From: a virus
Reading direction: 5' to 3' (one strand)
DNA: 40,452 nucleotides
Virus record (IMG/VR): IMGVR_UViG_3300038701_001255
Location: 1 to 40,452 of that record
The notes under the pieces are model-generated. The model ran no database searches. It saw only the letters and a program-made list of their open reading frames with translations, and was not told the DNA's origin. Of the stretch, positions 7,727 through 14,116 are shown one piece after another (positions within the stretch are counted from its first letter, which is position 1; each line of letters opens with the position of its first letter). Position numbers and translations under genes: made by a program.

Positions 7727-8509
7727 ATGACTATTATGTTAGCCCGTGAAGGGAAAGATTTAATCGACAAGAATGCTATTTACCAAGTGAGTGAGAAGCT
7801 TGACGGTGTTCCTGTTTGTATTAGAGATGGGGTGGCCTTGTCAAGACAAGGAAAACCTATCCTATCAATCCAGCACATCATAAATGAGCTTCCTAATGAG
7901 GGTGAATTCGTAGGAGAGCTCTATATAAAAGACAAACCTTTTGAGTACATCTCAGGGAAAGTGAGGCAACACACTCCATGTGAGGAACTCACACTTTACT
8001 TATTCCCTGAATTCGACATGCCTCAAGGTGAGTACCTATATGTCGAACAGTTACCTTACCAACTGTTTACAGGTGGAGATTTAAGGTGTTTGCGTAAATA
8101 TAGTTTTATTTCAAAAACTATTCCTACAATCTGCTCAAAACCCGAAGGGTTTATTGCCAGACGTGTCAACACCCCTTGGGTGGTTGGTAAGCGTAGCAAA
8201 GACTATTTAAAACTCTTAGACCACCCTACCCTAGATTTAAAAGTAGTAGCTTTCCAAGAAGCAATTGACAAAGAAGGGAATCCAACAGGAAGAGTTGGGA
8301 AATTCGTCTGCCTTTGGCACACAGGCACGTGTAACGTATCAGCTGGAAAGCTTACACATGAAATGAGTAGGGAAATCTTCTCAAACCAAGAAGACTATGT
8401 CGGGAAGATTATTCAAGTTAAATACAAGCCTTCTACATACTCTGTTCCTAGACAACCTACCTTCCAGCACTTCAGAGAAGATAAGCTGGAATATCAAACT
8501 AACTTCTAA
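7727..8509 (+). CDS. ATP-dependent DNA ligase
   Basis: Motif I is SEKLDGVPV with candidate adenylated Lys24. Downstream come GEFVGELYI (motif III-like), EGFIARR (motif IV-like) and GKRSKDYLKL (motif V-like), then an OB-fold-like C-terminal half. At 260 aa it is a minimal phage ligase. It would seal nicks left by the phage polymerase and 5' exonuclease encoded in the 18-27 kb operon. The ATG at 7727 abuts the previous stop; a second ATG is at 7736. It is the last gene before tandem terminators. Confidence 0.85.
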   Translation: MTIMLAREGKDLIDKNAIYQVSEKLDGVPVCIRDGVALSRQGKPILSIQHIINELPNEGEFVGELYIKDKPFEYISGKVRQHTPCEELTLYLFPEFDMPQGEYLYVEQLPYQLFTGGDLRCLRKYSFISKTIPTICSKPEGFIARRVNTPWVVGKRSKDYLKLLDHPTLDLKVVAFQEAIDKEGNPTGRVGKFVCLWHTGTCNVSAGKLTHEMSREIFSNQEDYVGKIIQVKYKPSTYSVPRQPTFQHFREDKLEYQTNF

Positions 8510-8633
8510 ATCGTCGCCCTGACAATGGCTCCTCGCCGAAGGCGGGGGCTATGTCTAGGCGCCCCGAAGGCGCAAATCAATAATTACGCCCTAGCGTAAT
8601 ATCTTATCCTTTACGCTCCAGCGTAACATAAAG
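8510..8633 (+). other. Hairpin-rich 3' region after the ligase gene
   Basis: No ORF is seen. Successive small inverted repeats occur: ATGGCTCC...GGGGGCTAT around 8525-8553, GCGCC/GGCGC around 8560-8574, ATTACGC/GCGTAAT around 8583-8600, and TTACGCT/AGCGTAA around 8611-8626. None has a T tract, so they are probably mRNA 3' structures rather than terminators. Confidence 0.5.
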
Positions 8634-8675
8634 AGAGCCCGAGTTCCTCCCAAAAGGAACAGAGGCTCTTTTCTT
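8634..8675 (+). terminator. Intrinsic terminator 1 of the 6.1-8.5 kb operon
   Basis: AGAGCC (8634-8639) pairs with GGCTCT (8664-8669), with an inner GTTCC/GGAAC stem, followed by a T-rich stretch TTTTCTT. Confidence 0.8.
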
Positions 8676-8686
8676 ATATATACATA

Positions 8687-8714
8687 AGCTCCTCCCAGTG
8701 AGGGGCTCTTTTTT
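8687..8714 (+). terminator. Intrinsic terminator 2 (tandem)
   Basis: AGCTCCTC (8687-8694) pairs with GAGGGGCT (8700-8707) with one G-U pair and a 5-base loop, followed by C and six T. With the preceding terminator it closes the rightward operon tightly. Confidence 0.85.
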
Positions 8715-9290
8715 ATTTCCGCCCCTTTGTGAGTCGTCCCGTTAGGAAACGAATCACAAATAATTAGGGGGGGGTACTTCGTTTACACTCGTAGGCGAAT
8801 CGAAAATCGCTCCGCATTTGAGAGATAGTCCTCGTAGGACGAGTGAAAAATAAACTCCGTCTTATTTTGAGGGACAGACCACCAACCTTCCCACCACGTA
8901 CGGCGAAGATGCCGACGACCAAAGGTGGGGGGGGGGTTAGGTCGTTACACTCCTCCACTATGGCCTTATGGCCTCTCTATGGCATCATAGAATGATTTCT
9001 TGATGCTCTGAGCTACGTAGGTAGCTCTTACATACATAAAAGCCTTTAAATGGCTTTATATTAATGATAAATATAGTGTCCCACTTTGGTACACATATTA
9101 ATAAGATAAGGCACACATATTGTGTGTATTGTATACGGCGATGAAAGAGGCGCTACACCATCATAGATGATTATAGCCCCTTTATAATAGAACTTTATGA
9201 TTTGTTGTCCGTTCCGTTGGTACGGCAACGCTTACAATGCCTTAACAGCCTTTTACGGGCTGAAAGGCTTAAAGGATTAAACAAACAAAA
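8715..9290. other. Gene-free region dense in inverted repeats with two G tracts
   Basis: About 575 bp without a credible ORF. Inverted repeats include a 12-position arm around 8728-8762 (TTTGTGA...TCACAAA with inner TCGT/ACGA), GTCCT/AGGAC near 8828-8840, CGGC/GCCG near 8901-8914, GGCC/GGCC near 8963-8974, GAGCTAC/GTAGCTC around 9010-9027, AAAGCC/GGCTTT around 9040-9058 and CACACA/TGTGTG around 9112-9126. G tracts of 8 (8767-8774) and 10 (8927-8936) are present; the latter can pair with a nearby CCCACC stretch. No TTGACA box was found. It may be an RNA, a packaging or replication site, or a decayed region. Confidence 0.45.
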
Positions 9291-9309
9291 GAGGCACTTG
9301 GTGTGCCTC
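9291..9309 (-). terminator. Terminator of the leftward early cluster
   Basis: GAGGCAC (9291-9297) and GTGCCTC (9303-9309) form a perfect 7-bp stem. Read leftward it is followed by TTTTGTTTGTTT. It lies about 25 bp past the last leftward gene. Confidence 0.75.
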
Positions 9310-9335
9310 CTGTTTGTAATATATTTTATGATTAT

Positions 9336-9596
9336 TTAAACGGCGTATCTTGGGTAGATAACGCCGCCTTTAATGACTGGTGTGTAATCTTCGTTTTGTA
9401 AATCTTGTAATTCATAAAAACCCGTGTCCATCGCAACACCGTCATTCTCTGAAAGAGCAACCAACGGCAAGCCTTCAATATTGTAAGCAATGACCTCAAA
9501 GCCATTGACCTTTTCATCAAGTGGTTTGGCCTTGCTTTCGTTCATATCTCTTTTTACTTTAATAAAAAGTTCTTTTTGTGCTGTAAGTTTGGTCAT
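9336..9596 (-). CDS. Hypothetical protein (86 aa), last gene of the leftward early cluster
   Basis: The ATG at 9596 follows AAAGGA and lies about 25 bp from the predicted start of its own promoter (9628-9656). The protein is soluble (MTKLTAQKELFIKVKRDMNES...), helical at the N-terminus and beta-rich after, with no recognised motif. A dedicated promoter suggests separate regulation from the rest of the cluster. Confidence 0.75.
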   Translation of the reverse strand: MTKLTAQKELFIKVKRDMNESKAKPLDEKVNGFEVIAYNIEGLPLVALSENDGVAMDTGFYELQDLQNEDYTPVIKGGVIYPRYAV

Positions 9597-9627
9597 ATCT
9601 ATATCCTTTCGTTTTGTTGATGCTTAT

Positions 9628-9656
9628 AATATAGCAACACAATAAGCCCTTGTCAA
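9628..9656 (-). promoter_or_regulatory. Leftward promoter with palindromic -35 region
   Basis: TTGACA (9656-9651), 17-bp spacer, TATATT (9633-9628) preceded by TGC. The -35 box is the centre of the palindrome GCCCTTGACAAGGGC (7-bp arms), a candidate operator. Confidence 0.8.
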
Positions 9657-9690
9657 GGGCTATTGTGCATTTTATTTGTGTTTATTTTAT

Positions 9691-9729
9691 GGCTTTGTTT
9701 GTTTGCTTTTTGTTAAGCACAAACAAGCC
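9691..9729. repeat. Long imperfect inverted repeat between two leftward genes
   Basis: On the minus strand GGCTT, GTTTG and TGCTT pair with AAGCA, CAAAC and AAGCC with small bulges, 15 bp in total and a 6-base loop. It has no strong T tract. It may be a processing hairpin or a weak terminator after the 9733 gene. Confidence 0.55.
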
Positions 9730-9732
9730 CAT

Positions 9733-9930
9733 TTAAATACTATCTAATAGTTTAAATAGCAGCGTCCTCTTCCATTTTGGTGGGTTACGTTTTGATATGG
9801 CAATTTTACATACGTTTTTCATATTACCCCAAAAGGTGATTGATGTATACTCATAATCGGAGTTAAAATGCCAGTCTCTGATAGTAAAAAGTGCTTCTAG
9901 TGCATCAGCTGAGTGGATATCTTTTCTCAT
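9733..9930 (-). CDS. Hypothetical small protein (65 aa)
   Basis: The ATG at 9930 overlaps the stop of the preceding microprotein gene (TGATG) and has GGAGGGAG upstream, so this start is preferred over an upstream GTG. The protein (MRKDIHSADALEALFTIRDWHFN...) is mixed helix and strand with a basic C-terminus (KRNPPKWKRTLLFK). No family recognised. Confidence 0.65.
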   Translation of the reverse strand: MRKDIHSADALEALFTIRDWHFNSDYEYTSITFWGNMKNVCKIAISKRNPPKWKRTLLFKLLDSI

Positions 9931-10031
9931 CACTCTCCCTCCCACATCTCTTTTATACGTAAAGTTAAATACACAACGCCGCCTGTATATCCTAGCAATA
10001 GTAGTGTATTAATAATGTAAAGCTTTTCCAT
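9930..10031 (-). CDS. Membrane microprotein (33 aa)
   Basis: A short frame starts at ATG 10031: MEKLYIINTLLLLGYTGGVV continues through YLTLRIKEMWEGE. There is one hydrophobic helix of about 20 residues and a charged C-terminus. Its stop overlaps the next ATG, and its start lies just after the upstream stop at 10034. Tight coupling on both sides argues that it is a real gene. Confidence 0.6.
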   Translation of the reverse strand: MEKLYIINTLLLLGYTGGVVYLTLRIKEMWEGE

Positions 10032-10033
10032 GC

Positions 10034-10210
10034 TTATGCCCGTTCTTTCCAGTCATTTGTACAACGTTGCGATATATAATAAAAACTATAAGAATCACTT
10101 ATTCTATATTCTTTCAAGTCTGTTATGGCTTCTTTTCTGTTATTGTACTCTGCCACAGTTTCCACACCTTTAATGTAAGGATTTTTCATGTTTATATATA
10201 TCTTTTTCAT
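10034..10210 (-). CDS. Hypothetical small protein (58 aa)
   Basis: The ATG at 10210 follows AAGGGA with good spacing. The protein starts MKKIYINMKNPYIKGVETVA, is Tyr-rich in the middle (SDSYSFYYISQRC) and ends NDWKERA. It is soluble and slightly basic. It sits in tight series with neighbours; function unknown. Confidence 0.65.
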   Translation of the reverse strand: MKKIYINMKNPYIKGVETVAEYNNRKEAITDLKEYRISDSYSFYYISQRCTNDWKERA

Positions 10211-10235
10211 TTTCTTAAATCCCTTTTTTTATTGT

Positions 10236-10298
10236 TTAGTTAATTATGCCAGTTAATACGGCATAAAGCAAGCCCATTGTAATAATAAAAGTTAGCAT
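10236..10298 (-). CDS. Membrane microprotein (20 aa)
   Basis: ATG 10298 preceded by AAGGA nine bases upstream; the product MLTFIITMGLLYAVLTGIIN is a single hydrophobic helix. The upstream module (AAACAATAAAAA then an AAGG-type ribosome site) recurs before the 10210 gene, supporting translation. Very short, so confidence is limited. Confidence 0.45.
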   Translation of the reverse strand: MLTFIITMGLLYAVLTGIIN

Positions 10299-10323
10299 TG
10301 TTAAGATTCCTTGTTTTTATTGT

Positions 10324-10638
10324 TTAATAATCGATTATTGTGAAGCGTCTAAGTACTGTATCTGTCTCTCTGCCACCCCTACTAGCTATAGAAAAGAACT
10401 TGTCATAGCCTTTTGCAATATTATTAAAATGTGTATCAGCCCTATCCTGTTTTTTAGTGAGTTTTTGCTTTTCTTTAGCAAACATCACTTTAATTTTATT
10501 GTAGTTTTTTCTCTGAAATGTTGTATATTTAGAGCATAATTTTGTGTATTTTTTCTCTTCTTTGAGCGCCAGTGCGTCAAGCCTTATTTGTTCCTGACGT
10601 TGTGCGTCCGTCCAAAGCTCAGTCCCTAGCGGTTGCAT
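10324..10638 (-). CDS. Hypothetical basic helical protein (104 aa)
   Basis: The ATG at 10638 lies two bases after the upstream stop, with AGG sites in the preceding coding end. The product is Lys-rich and almost wholly helical (residues 10-85, with EKQKLTKKQDRADTHF), ending in RRFTIIDY. It could be a nucleic-acid-binding or coiled-coil protein; no family recognised. Confidence 0.7.
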   Translation of the reverse strand: MQPLGTELWTDAQRQEQIRLDALALKEEKKYTKLCSKYTTFQRKNYNKIKVMFAKEKQKLTKKQDRADTHFNNIAKGYDKFFSIASRGGRETDTVLRRFTIIDY

Positions 10639-10640
10639 GT

Positions 10641-10838
10641 CTACCCTTTCCTCACTTCCAATTGTTGGAATTGTTTATGTTCTTTTGAATTTATGTGTTG
10701 TGCCATAAATAGAATATAATTTTCAGCTTTTAAATGGCTGTCAAATTCTATTGACTTACCGTCAAACACTAATTGTTGCTTTTTCGTATCAGGTGTGAAG
10801 CCTGAAAGCTTCTTTCCGTCTAGTGTTATGTAATACAT
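10641..10838 (-). CDS. Hypothetical small protein (65 aa)
   Basis: The ATG at 10838 is chosen because GAGGTG lies five bases upstream and the longer frame would overlap the preceding gene. The N-terminal half is beta-rich (MYYITLDGKKLSGFTPDTKK), then a helix. No motif recognised. Confidence 0.7.
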   Translation of the reverse strand: MYYITLDGKKLSGFTPDTKKQQLVFDGKSIEFDSHLKAENYILFMAQHINSKEHKQFQQLEVRKG

Positions 10839-10848
10839 ATTTACACCT

Positions 10849-11058
10849 CTATAGATTTTCAATTGTGTTTTCAGAAAGGCCACAAGCTTTTAAGAACTTT
10901 ACCCTGTCAAACCTTGGATTAATTGTTTTAAATTTTGCACTTAATGCTTCACAGTTTAAAGCGTGGGCATCTCTGACTGTCTGCGAGCGTCTATAGTTAG
11001 CGTATTCTGTCACCTCTAACATAACGCTAGACACTACTTCAAAATCTTTTTTATTCAT
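10849..11058 (-). CDS. Hypothetical small protein (69 aa)
   Basis: The ATG at 11058 follows AAGGG, one base after the previous stop. The sequence is helical with two or three helices; FDRVKFLKACGLSENTIENL at the C-terminus resembles a helix-turn-helix-like pair, but no family is recognised. Confidence 0.7.
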   Translation of the reverse strand: MNKKDFEVVSSVMLEVTEYANYRRSQTVRDAHALNCEALSAKFKTINPRFDRVKFLKACGLSENTIENL

Positions 11059-11059
11059 T

Positions 11060-11551
11060 TTAAAGCCCTTTCACAATCTTTTGAATTGTACCATCTAGCA
11101 AGATGTGTTGCCCTGAGCATGTACGGCCCCAAAAATAGCCGTATTCCGTATCCAAAACAGGCTCGCCAATGTTACGAAGTTTTTCATAGAGGTACTGAGT
11201 AACTTGCCACCACTCTAAAGGCTCTTGTGTGTCGCAGTTGTTATCTTGTGCCCAATCTCTAAGCTTGTCCGTAGCTTCCATTTCCTGCGTATGGCTTGCT
11301 TCATCAAGTGTTTCTGATTCATCTAGAAGTTCTCTGAGGAAATCAGCGTACTCCACCGCATATTGTTCTTTTAAAGCTTCATCACTCAAATATAAGTTTG
11401 ATGTTTCTTCCAGCCAGCCCTTTTCGTGCATCAAGTCATTAATTAGGGCTGTATGGTTTACAATAATATCATTGCGAATAATGTGCTCTGCATGATTATT
11501 TGTTTCTTGCTTAAAACCGTATTGTGTTTTATGCTCTTTAAATTTTGTCAT
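11060..11551 (-). CDS. Hypothetical protein (163 aa)
   Basis: The start at 11551 follows AAGGTG; an upstream in-frame start at 11614 would lie at the promoter and is rejected. The protein is acidic and helical (residues 30-95 are rich in Glu, with LRELLDESETLDEASHTQE), followed by a Trp-rich part (EPLEWWQVTQYLYEKL) and a compact C-terminal beta region (GYFWGRTCSGQHILLDG). That pattern is common in small phage proteins of unknown role. It is first gene after the promoter at 11618-11645. Confidence 0.75.
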   Translation of the reverse strand: MTKFKEHKTQYGFKQETNNHAEHIIRNDIIVNHTALINDLMHEKGWLEETSNLYLSDEALKEQYAVEYADFLRELLDESETLDEASHTQEMEATDKLRDWAQDNNCDTQEPLEWWQVTQYLYEKLRNIGEPVLDTEYGYFWGRTCSGQHILLDGTIQKIVKGL

Positions 11552-11617
11552 GGTTTTCACCTTGTATATTGTTTTGTTGTGGTGTATAAGAAGTGTTTTC
11601 TTTTTCTTATACATATT

Positions 11618-11666
11618 ATTATGCCACAGGGTGAAAGCGTGTCAATAATTTTTCCTGACACTTTCA
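11618..11666 (-). promoter_or_regulatory. Leftward promoter overlapped by an inverted repeat
   Basis: TTGACA (11645-11640), 16-bp spacer, CATAAT (11623-11618). An 11-bp inverted repeat covers the -35 box: TGAAAG and GTGTCA at 11632-11644 against TGACACTTTCA at 11656-11666, with one bulged base. An operator is likely. Confidence 0.7.
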
Positions 11667-11834
11667 ATATTTAATGCATAAAAAATAGGCACCATTTAAA
11701 GTGCATTTTATTTATATAAGTAACACGCACGTAGCACAGATCCTCCCAGCTGTCAAATAAAAATTAAAATTCATATAAAATAATTATATTTCAGAATGTT
11801 ACATAAATAAGCTCCCAGACACGTTTAAGAATGT
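11667..11834. other. AT-rich gene-free stretch with hairpins
   Basis: No ORF is seen. The segment 11758-11808 is nearly all A and T, like a DNA-unwinding element. AAGCTCC and AGACA at 11809-11821 pair with TGTCT and GGAGCTT at 11832-11845, a 12-bp stem whose right arm enters the first direct repeat; read leftward it is followed by TTATTTAT and could end the 12.2 kb transcripts weakly. Confidence 0.5.
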
Positions 11835-11905
11835 CTTAGGAGCTTAAATAGAAAATCGCCTAGGAGACTAAATAGAATTTCCTTAGGAGGCTAAATAGAA
11901 ATTGA
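11835..11905. repeat. Three tandem direct repeats (iteron-like)
   Basis: Three copies of TAGGAGNYTAAATAGAA begin at 11837, 11861 and 11884 (spacing 24 and 23 bp). A degenerate TAGGAGG begins at 11956, 72 bp after the third. They lie next to an AT-rich stretch, as in iteron-type origins; a 7-bp palindrome (GAAATTG, A, CAATTTC) at 11898-11912 follows. On the minus strand each copy carries CTCCTA. Confidence 0.65.
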
Positions 11906-11910
11906 CAATT

Positions 11911-11985
11911 TCAGCCAAACAACCAAGTTGCTGTCAGGAGAATAATAACAATCCCTAGGAGGTAAGGTAGGAGATAAAATATCAT
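11911..11985 (-). CDS. Membrane microprotein coupled to the redoxin gene (24 aa)
   Basis: The ATG at 11985 overlaps the redoxin stop (ATGA). The product begins MIFYLLPYLLGIVIILLTAT and ends WLFG, entirely hydrophobic. Stop-start overlap and the absence of polar residues suggest a genuine membrane microprotein. Role unknown. Confidence 0.5.
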   Translation of the reverse strand: MIFYLLPYLLGIVIILLTATWLFG

Positions 11986-12224
11986 TTTACACTCTCTTTC
12001 AATACCTTTTCCATATCTGGAATGTTAAATCCTGAAGAAAACACTTCATCATTTAAATAAAACACCGGTGCTTGCCGCACTCCGAGATTCTTAACAAGCT
12101 CCATAGCTTCTTCGTCAAAGTCAATGTTAATTGTCTCATATTGAACATTATTCTTTTCCAAGTATTTCTTCACAGCAATACATTGTACGCAATTGTTTTT
12201 AGTGTATAGTTTAAAGTGGTTCAT
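11982..12224 (-). CDS. nrdH: Glutaredoxin-like NrdH-type redoxin
   Basis: With the ATG at 12224 the 80-aa protein has an N-terminal YTKNNCVQCIAVKKYL motif. The active-site pair is Cys12-Val-Gln-Cys15, and CVQC is the NrdH signature. A GVRQAPVFYLND strand gives the conserved cis-Pro, followed by SGFNIPDMEKVL in place of the usual WSGFRPDML. NrdH proteins reduce ribonucleotide reductase; no reductase gene is present here, so it would serve the host enzyme. It sits in the leftward cluster, overlapping a 24-aa microprotein gene. Confidence 0.8.
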   Translation of the reverse strand: MNHFKLYTKNNCVQCIAVKKYLEKNNVQYETINIDFDEEAMELVKNLGVRQAPVFYLNDEVFSSGFNIPDMEKVLKESVK

Positions 12225-12237
12225 TTTGTTTCTTTCT

Positions 12238-12498
12238 TTAGTAAGTTGAGTTTTTCTCATGTCGGTGAAATTCACACATATCAATTGAAGTGCTGTTAAT
12301 GTCTATTTCATACTTAGCCCATAGACTCCTTGCATCGTATGGACTTAAAAAGTATTGTTTAATACCACATCGTTTGCACCTTCTACCAAATAATATTGAT
12401 TCCCATACAAACAGGTATCTATAAACAGAAATTGATACAGACTTCAAAATAAGTAAGAGTGCAAAGACAACACAGAATATTAGTATGTAGTCAAACAT
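12238..12498 (-). CDS. Membrane protein with CxxC pair (86 aa)
   Basis: The ATG at 12498 has GGGGAAGAG upstream; a GTG immediately before is also possible. Residues 3-20 form a transmembrane helix (FDYILIFCVVFALLLILK), and CKRCG at about residue 41 may bind a metal with the later Cys and His residues (CEFHRHE). The C-terminus is soluble. No family recognised. Confidence 0.7.
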   Translation of the reverse strand: MFDYILIFCVVFALLLILKSVSISVYRYLFVWESILFGRRCKRCGIKQYFLSPYDARSLWAKYEIDINSTSIDMCEFHRHEKNSTY

Positions 12499-12724
12499 CA
12501 CTCTTCCCCCATCTTAAACTCGTGCTCTTTAAGATAAAAAACATATGTTCCAAGATGATAGCCATCTTCTTTAAAGCCCATTGCCCTTCATAACCTACAG
12601 CACAACAATGGTATTCATTGTATTCTTTATCATGGAAGTAGCAAAAGTAAACTGTATCAGCATCATTCCCACACTCTCCATTGTCTTTATAAAAAGAACC
12701 TACTTTCATTATTTTTTTATTCAT
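12491..12724 (-). CDS. Hypothetical small Cys-rich protein (77 aa)
   Basis: The start at ATG 12724 is favoured by AAGGAGA six bases upstream, inside the previous gene end; a longer frame exists but would lie antiparallel within it. Several Cys and Tyr (CGNDADTVYFCYFHDKEYNEYHCCAVGYEG) precede a helical basic end. Function unknown. Confidence 0.6.
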   Translation of the reverse strand: MNKKIMKVGSFYKDNGECGNDADTVYFCYFHDKEYNEYHCCAVGYEGQWALKKMAIILEHMFFILKSTSLRWGKSDV

Positions 12725-13097
12725 CTTCGTTCTCCTTAAAATTAAACTCGTGCGTCCATTCGCCGTTGATTTTGAATTGCAGGAAGTGGGTTGGGCAAAC
12801 CTCTCCAGCTTCATCAAACCAAACACCACCCCTTTCATCAATATACCACCATGTTTCTTGCTGAAAACCTCCATTATAAGGAATGTAGCACAAGATATGT
12901 GTCCCATCCTTTGGTGCAGTTTCAATAGGTTGCCATATGTTATCTTTTGCGAGCTGGAGGGCTTTACGCATTGTTGATGCACACTCCTCTGTTGTCATGA
13001 ATCTATAAAACTCATCACCTTCTCTCGTTGATGGTGGCAAAGGATTATCCAAATCCATCAAAGCCTCATCAATCTGCTGTGTTGGTTTAGTCGTCAT
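12717..13097 (-). CDS. DUF551-like phage protein (126 aa)
   Basis: ATG 13097. The middle of the protein reads WQPIETAPKDGTHILCYIP, the hallmark of the DUF551 family of small phage and prophage proteins, followed by WWYIDERGGVWFDEAGEVCPTHF. The C-terminus is acidic. The family has no known biochemical role. It overlaps both neighbours slightly, consistent with a coupled operon. Confidence 0.75.
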   Translation of the reverse strand: MTTKPTQQIDEALMDLDNPLPPSTREGDEFYRFMTTEECASTMRKALQLAKDNIWQPIETAPKDGTHILCYIPYNGGFQQETWWYIDERGGVWFDEAGEVCPTHFLQFKINGEWTHEFNFKENEDE

Positions 13098-13354
13098 TTT
13101 ACAGTATATCCTCTATTTTTTAATTCTGATTTCATATCTTCCGTTAAAGTTTTTACAGGCTCTACCTTAGAACGAGTATCATCAACTGCTGTGTACTTAT
13201 TAAGGCAATAAGAAATTAATTCATCTCTACCTAGAGATTGTACAGCTCTATAAGCAACAGGTTTTGTTGTGAAGTCCCACATGTTTATCACTTGTAATTG
13301 TAGCCATTCTTTATTGTCTTTGGGTGATACATATTGCGCACTTTCATGAATCAT
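13094..13354 (-). CDS. Hypothetical protein (86 aa)
   Basis: The ATG at 13354 follows GGAGGGG. The sequence is mixed, with a central helix (VAYRAVQSLGRDELISYCLN) and a charged C-terminus (DMKSELKNRGYTVK). Its stop overlaps the next ATG by four bases. No family recognised. Confidence 0.7.
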   Translation of the reverse strand: MIHESAQYVSPKDNKEWLQLQVINMWDFTTKPVAYRAVQSLGRDELISYCLNKYTAVDDTRSKVEPVKTLTEDMKSELKNRGYTVK

Positions 13355-13355
13355 C

Positions 13356-13679
13356 TCACTCCCCTCCTTTCAGGGCTTGTTTAATAGCACGCTCTTGAGC
13401 GGGTGGAAGATTTCCCATAAGTAGGGCACCATGCAAGTGCCCCTCCAACTCGCACACACGCCCCCTCAAAGCGGCGTTTTCTTTTTCTAGGTCTTCTTCA
13501 ATTGGACGGTTGTTCCAAACCTCTTTAGCTTTAATCATGCTTACACCGTTAGCGTGAGCAATGCCGCAGTTTTCACAAAGAACCTGAGCAGGATGTTCAA
13601 TCTCATAGTCTTCTGTAGAAGTAACCACTACACTTGTAATATCTTCCCATTCACAAAACGGGCAAGATTTTAATTCCAT
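13356..13679 (-). CDS. Lar-like zinc-finger protein (restriction-alleviation family, tentative)
   Basis: The ATG at 13679 (a GTG at 13685 is possible) gives 107 aa. The start MELKSCPFCEWED and the second pair CENCG, followed by AKEVWNNRP, match the pattern of Lar-like proteins (CPFC ... CxxCG ... A...WNxR). Lar of the Rac prophage moderates type I restriction; most relatives are uncharacterised. The C-terminal half is a coiled coil (ENAALRGRVCELEGHLHG). An anti-restriction role is an inference. Confidence 0.65.
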   Translation of the reverse strand: MELKSCPFCEWEDITSVVVTSTEDYEIEHPAQVLCENCGIAHANGVSMIKAKEVWNNRPIEEDLEKENAALRGRVCELEGHLHGALLMGNLPPAQERAIKQALKGGE

Positions 13680-13681
13680 CC

Positions 13682-14116
13682 TCACTTCTCCTCGTATGTT
13701 ATTTTTTCAATGTGCAGTATCTCACCGCCATTCATGGTCTGGGCTTTGTTAGGCTCTATTCTCGTTAATGAGCAAAATGTGCCACCGCTAAACTCAGCTT
13801 TATACCAAACTACCCAAGCTTCATGCACAACAGGAGCACGCTCCTTTACAAGGGCGTTACACGTTGGGCAACGTGTCTCAGCTTTGTATTCGGCTATGAG
13901 GTTGTAATCTATATCACCATCAGGGTAAATTGAGCTTACCCATTCTCCGTTTTTTCTAAAAAAGTCGCCTCGTTCATCCAAATAAAAACCATTTAACTTT
14001 CTTGAAATATTTGATATGCCGCCTTTACTATCAACATAAGTCTTCCCGACTTCGAGTTTTAGACGAGAATCACAAGATTGTTTACAATCGCCAGTATCTT
14101 CTAGCTTAAGCGTCAT
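13682..14116 (-). CDS. Hypothetical protein with CPTC motif (144 aa)
   Basis: ATG 14116. The N-terminal 75 residues are beta-rich (KTYVDSKGGISNISRKLNG), followed by CPTC near residue 83, a possible metal site, and a C-terminal beta domain ending ILHIEKITYEEK. It overlaps the start of the Lar-like gene. No family recognised. Confidence 0.7.
   Translation of the reverse strand: MTLKLEDTGDCKQSCDSRLKLEVGKTYVDSKGGISNISRKLNGFYLDERGDFFRKNGEWVSSIYPDGDIDYNLIAEYKAETRCPTCNALVKERAPVVHEAWVVWYKAEFSGGTFCSLTRIEPNKAQTMNGGEILHIEKITYEEK

Noticed and set aside
8764-8958. 64-codon leftward frame in the 8.7-9.0 kb region
   Set aside because: It spans both G tracts and several inverted repeats, has low-complexity Pro/Arg translation and no ribosome site.
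11552-11614. Upstream start at 11614 for the 11060 gene
   Set aside because: It would begin at or before the predicted transcript start; ATG 11551 has an AAGGTG site.
11902-11930. TTGACA at 11902-11907 as a rightward promoter
   Set aside because: At 17-bp spacing the -10 would be AAGTTG, and no rightward gene follows.
12725-12982. Longer leftward frame upstream of the 12724 start
   Set aside because: It overlaps the DUF551-like gene in another frame; the ribosome site AAGGAGA supports the start at 12724.
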